DNA of 7,538 nucleotides, from the NCBI GenBank assembly GCA_005877675.1, contig VBNZ01000098.1, positions 506 to 8,043 of the forward strand, given 5' to 3'. A program made the position numbers and the translations under genes. Positions 5,707 to 7,538 of the stretch are shown piece by piece. Each line of letters opens with the position of its first letter. Positions within the stretch are counted from its first letter, which is position 1. Source of the DNA: Gammaproteobacteria bacterium (lineage in GTDB: Bacteria > Pseudomonadota > Gammaproteobacteria > Xanthomonadales > Rhodanobacteraceae). Under the pieces are notes generated by a model. It was not told the DNA's origin, did not search any database, and saw only the letters and a program-made list of their open reading frames with translations.

Positions 5707-5714
5707 GCAAAAAC

Positions 5715-5771
5715 CGCATGCGCAATTTCGGAATCCATGCGTTTACAGGCTGCCGCAAGCCCGCACGCATG
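5715..5771. repeat. Cluster of CATGCG inverted repeats between divergent promoters (operator-like)
   Basis: The palindrome CGCATGCG occupies 5715-5722. CATGCGT at 5736-5742 lies 19 bases downstream of its right half. The exact inverse, ACGCATG, is at 5765-5771, and GGCT (5748-5751) and AGCC (5758-5761) pair inside that arm. Four half-sites thus lie between the putative -10 boxes of the GlsB-like gene and the aminotransferase gene. A protein-binding site is inference; random palindromes of 6-8 bases in GC-rich DNA are not rare. Confidence 0.3.
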
Positions 5772-5793
5772 ACGTAGTGCAATGCAGCAAACA

Positions 5794-5802
5794 TGCTAGA
5801 AT
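5794..5802 (+). promoter_or_regulatory. Extended -10 promoter of the aminotransferase gene
   Basis: TGCTAGAAT combines an extended -10 (TGn) with TAGAAT, five of six matches to consensus, 47 bases before the start codon. The region 17 bases upstream is not a good -35, which the extended -10 can compensate for. Confidence 0.55.
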
Positions 5803-5849
5803 TGCGCTCGTTTTCCACCCTGGTCTGCACCAAACTCAAGGAGCTTTCG

Positions 5850-7049
5850 ATGCCGTTGCTTGCTGAGCGCATGAGTCGAGCCAAGCCGAGTGCCATCATG
5901 ATCGTGGCGGACAAGGCGAAAAAGCTCAAAGCTGCCGGCCGCGACATCATCAGCTTCTCGATCGGCGTGCCGAATTTCCTGCCGGGCGCGCACGTGTATG
6001 CGGCCGCGAAGGAAGCGCTCGATCACGACAGCGGCCAGTACGGTTCCAACCGCGGCAGCGACGCGCTGCTCGATGCGATCGCCCATCATTTTGCCGAGAG
6101 CGGCCTGCCCGGATACGAGCGCAAAAACATCGTTGTCGGCATCGGCGCCAAGCACGCGCTGTACAACCTCGCCGAGGCGCTGCTCGATCCTGGCGATGAG
6201 ATCGTGTTTCCGACGCCGTATTGGACGAGCTATTACGACATCGCCGAAATCGTCGGCGCGAAAATCACCGCACTGCCGTGTCCGCCGGCGCAGAACTACA
6301 AGCTTATGCCCGATCAGCTCGATCGCGCGCTCGCGTCCAAACCGAAGGTGTTCCTGTTCGGTAGTCCGTCGAATCCGACCGGCATGGTCTATACGCGCGA
6401 GGAAATCGCCGCGCTCGCCGACGTGCTGGTCAAGCATCCGGACACGTGGATCATCTGCGACGACATCTACAACCGCCTGGTGTTCGACGGCGTTGGCTAC
6501 CACAACGTGCTGCAGTTCCGGCCGGAACTGCGCGAGCGCACGATCGTGGTCGATTCAATTTCGAAAACTTACGGCATGCCGGGCTGGCGCGTAGGTTTCA
6601 TCGCCGCGCCGGAAAAGATCGCGCAGGCGCTGGTCACGCTCAACTCCAACCACATTACCAATCTTCCCGAAGTGGTCACCGCGGCGGCCGTTGCGGCGTT
6701 GACCGGGCCGCAGGATCTCACCACGCAGAAGCGCGACGAGTTCGCGCACAAGCGCGACGAGGTGCTGGCGACGCTCAATGCAATTCCCGGTGTGCGCTGC
6801 CCGCGTCCGCAGGGCGCGTTCTACGCGTTCCCGGATATTTCCGTCGCATTCGGCAAGAAGCACGGCACGACGGCGATCAATAACGACGTCGATCTTTGCA
6901 ATGCGCTGCTCGACACGAAGGGCGTCGCCTGCGTGCCGGGTTCAGCGTTCGGCGAGCCGCATGCGCTGCGCATTTCATACACCTGCAAGGCCGCGGAGTT
7001 GACCGAAGGCTTGAAGCGCATCAAGGGATTTTTTGCCGAGTTGACCTGA
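5850..7049 (+). CDS. Class I PLP-dependent aminotransferase (aspartate aminotransferase-like)
   Basis: The 399-residue protein is a complete fold-type I aminotransferase of the subgroup that includes Thermus-type aspartate aminotransferase. It shows Ile38-Gly39-Val40-Pro41 near the substrate entrance, QYGSNRGSDALLDAI (63-77), GIGAKHALYNLAEALLDPGDE (98-116 region), PTPYW with Trp125 stacking on the cofactor, SNPTG with Asn175, DDIY with Asp204 and Tyr207, SISKTYGMPGWRVGF with the Schiff-base Lys239 and Arg247, and LRISY with the substrate-carboxylate Arg374. The ATG at 5850 follows AAGGAG (5838-5843) at six bases; the 19-residue in-frame extension to 5793 would overlap the promoter. Family membership is certain, the amino-donor specificity is not. 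Its position just before malate dehydrogenase, with no terminator between, fits aspartate/oxaloacetate exchange. Branched-chain or aromatic substrates remain possible. Confidence 0.93.
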   Translation: MPLLAERMSRAKPSAIMIVADKAKKLKAAGRDIISFSIGVPNFLPGAHVYAAAKEALDHDSGQYGSNRGSDALLDAIAHHFAESGLPGYERKNIVVGIGAKHALYNLAEALLDPGDEIVFPTPYWTSYYDIAEIVGAKITALPCPPAQNYKLMPDQLDRALASKPKVFLFGSPSNPTGMVYTREEIAALADVLVKHPDTWIICDDIYNRLVFDGVGYHNVLQFRPELRERTIVVDSISKTYGMPGWRVGFIAAPEKIAQALVTLNSNHITNLPEVVTAAAVAALTGPQDLTTQKRDEFAHKRDEVLATLNAIPGVRCPRPQGAFYAFPDISVAFGKKHGTTAINNDVDLCNALLDTKGVACVPGSAFGEPHALRISYTCKAAELTEGLKRIKGFFAELT

Positions 7050-7079
7050 GCGTAGAGCGCGATCCATTCGTTTACGTTC

Positions 7080-7089
7080 TGCGTACGCA
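7080..7089. other. 10-base perfect palindrome upstream of mdh
   Basis: TGCGTACGCA is its own reverse complement and lies 61 bases before the mdh start. It could be an operator half-pair or simply chance. I find no convincing promoter hexamers and no terminator in the 101-base gap between the aminotransferase and mdh. Confidence 0.2.
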
Positions 7090-7150
7090 AGACGGGTTCG
7101 ATGAGCCGGACCCCTGAGTTCAAAATATCGTTCTGCAATCGGAGATGCCC

Positions 7151-7538
7151 ATGAAATCCCCCGTCCGTGTCGTAGTCACCGGCGCCGCCGGCCAGATCGG
7201 TTATGCCTTGCTGTTCCGCATCGCCTCGGGCGACATGCTCGGCAAGGATCAACCGGTGATCTTGCATCTGCTCGAAATCACGCCCGCGCTGCCGGCGTTG
7301 CAGGGCGTGGTGATGGAACTCAATGACTGCGCGTTCCCGCTGCTCGCCGGCGTGGTGGCGACCGATGATCTTGCCGTTGCGTTCAAGGATGTCGACTACG
7401 CGCTGCTCGTCGGTGCGCGTCCGCGCGGCCCGGGCATGGAGCGCAAGGATCTGCTCGAAGCAAACGGCACGATCTTCGCGCCGCAGGGCAAGGCGCTCAA
7501 CGAGCACGCCAAGCGCACGGTCCGCGTGCTCGTCGTCG
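7151..7538 (+). CDS. mdh: Malate dehydrogenase, N-terminal 129 residues (cut by window edge)
   Basis: Mdh interconverts malate and oxaloacetate with NAD in the TCA cycle. The sequence opens with the nucleotide-binding loop VVTGAAGQIGYALLFRIASG (Gly11, Gly14, Gly17), and then the second strand ends in LLEI with the acidic Glu42 expected for NAD use. VMELNDCAFPLL and the substrate loop GARPRGPGMERKDLL (88-102), with Arg92 and Arg98, follow; this form is typical of the roughly 328-residue cytosolic-type bacterial Mdh. About 200 C-terminal residues, including the catalytic histidine, lie beyond the edge. The ATG has GGAG (7141-7144) six bases upstream. It may be cotranscribed with the aminotransferase. 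Compared with my recollection of Xanthomonadaceae Mdh, the N-terminus is nearly identical. Confidence 0.96.
   Translation, partial: MKSPVRVVVTGAAGQIGYALLFRIASGDMLGKDQPVILHLLEITPALPALQGVVMELNDCAFPLLAGVVATDDLAVAFKDVDYALLVGARPRGPGMERKDLLEANGTIFAPQGKALNEHAKRTVRVLVV

Noticed and set aside
6821..7507. 228-codon minus-strand open frame spanning the aminotransferase-mdh junction
   Set aside because: It crosses two well-supported plus-strand genes and shows no motif or ribosome-binding site.
1..7538. CRISPR array, tRNA or rRNA genes, prophage or plasmid functions
   Set aside because: No regularly spaced direct repeats, no cloverleaf or rRNA sequence and no phage or plasmid gene was seen on either strand.

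Overview
The window is GC-rich, gene-dense chromosomal DNA of a gammaproteobacterium. I infer the order Xanthomonadales (Xanthomonadaceae or Rhodanobacteraceae) from the look of the Mdh N-terminus, the mix of housekeeping genes and promoters of the form GCTAGAAT or GCTAAGAT. This is recognition from memory, not a database match. I see no tRNA, rRNA, CRISPR array, insertion sequence or phage gene. No stretch longer than about 220 bases lacks a gene.

Layout. Bases 1-1455 (minus) hold the N-terminal four fifths of the ribosome-associated GTPase TypA/BipA, cut by the left edge. Divergent from it is a cytoplasmic cyclophilin-type peptidyl-prolyl isomerase (1606-2124, plus), closed by a strong terminator. 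Next is an unrecognised secreted protein (2342-3082, plus). It is preceded by an unusual nested hairpin leader (2226-2323) and followed by a near-perfect terminator (3115-3146).

The centre of interest is a three-gene signalling operon (3302-5313, plus). It encodes an RsbT-like GHKL switch kinase, a soluble NarL-class histidine kinase whose N-terminus resembles the RsbT-binding domain of the phosphatase RsbU, and a NarL/FixJ response regulator. The kinase and regulator genes overlap by 4 bases. The arrangement suggests that an RsbT protein from a stressosome-type partner switch docks on a two-component kinase instead of on a PP2C phosphatase, and so feeds a LuxR-type transcription factor. No RsbR, RsbS or RsbX gene is present in the window.

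A bidirectional terminator (5334-5363) separates this operon from a convergent small membrane protein of the GlsB/YeaQ/YmgE family (5381-5638, minus). The intergenic region on its other side carries a cluster of CATGCG inverted repeats and divergent promoters. It leads into a class I PLP-dependent aminotransferase (5850-7049, plus) and the first third of malate dehydrogenase (7151-7538, plus, cut by the right edge). These last two genes meet at oxaloacetate if the aminotransferase acts on aspartate, and I see no terminator between them.
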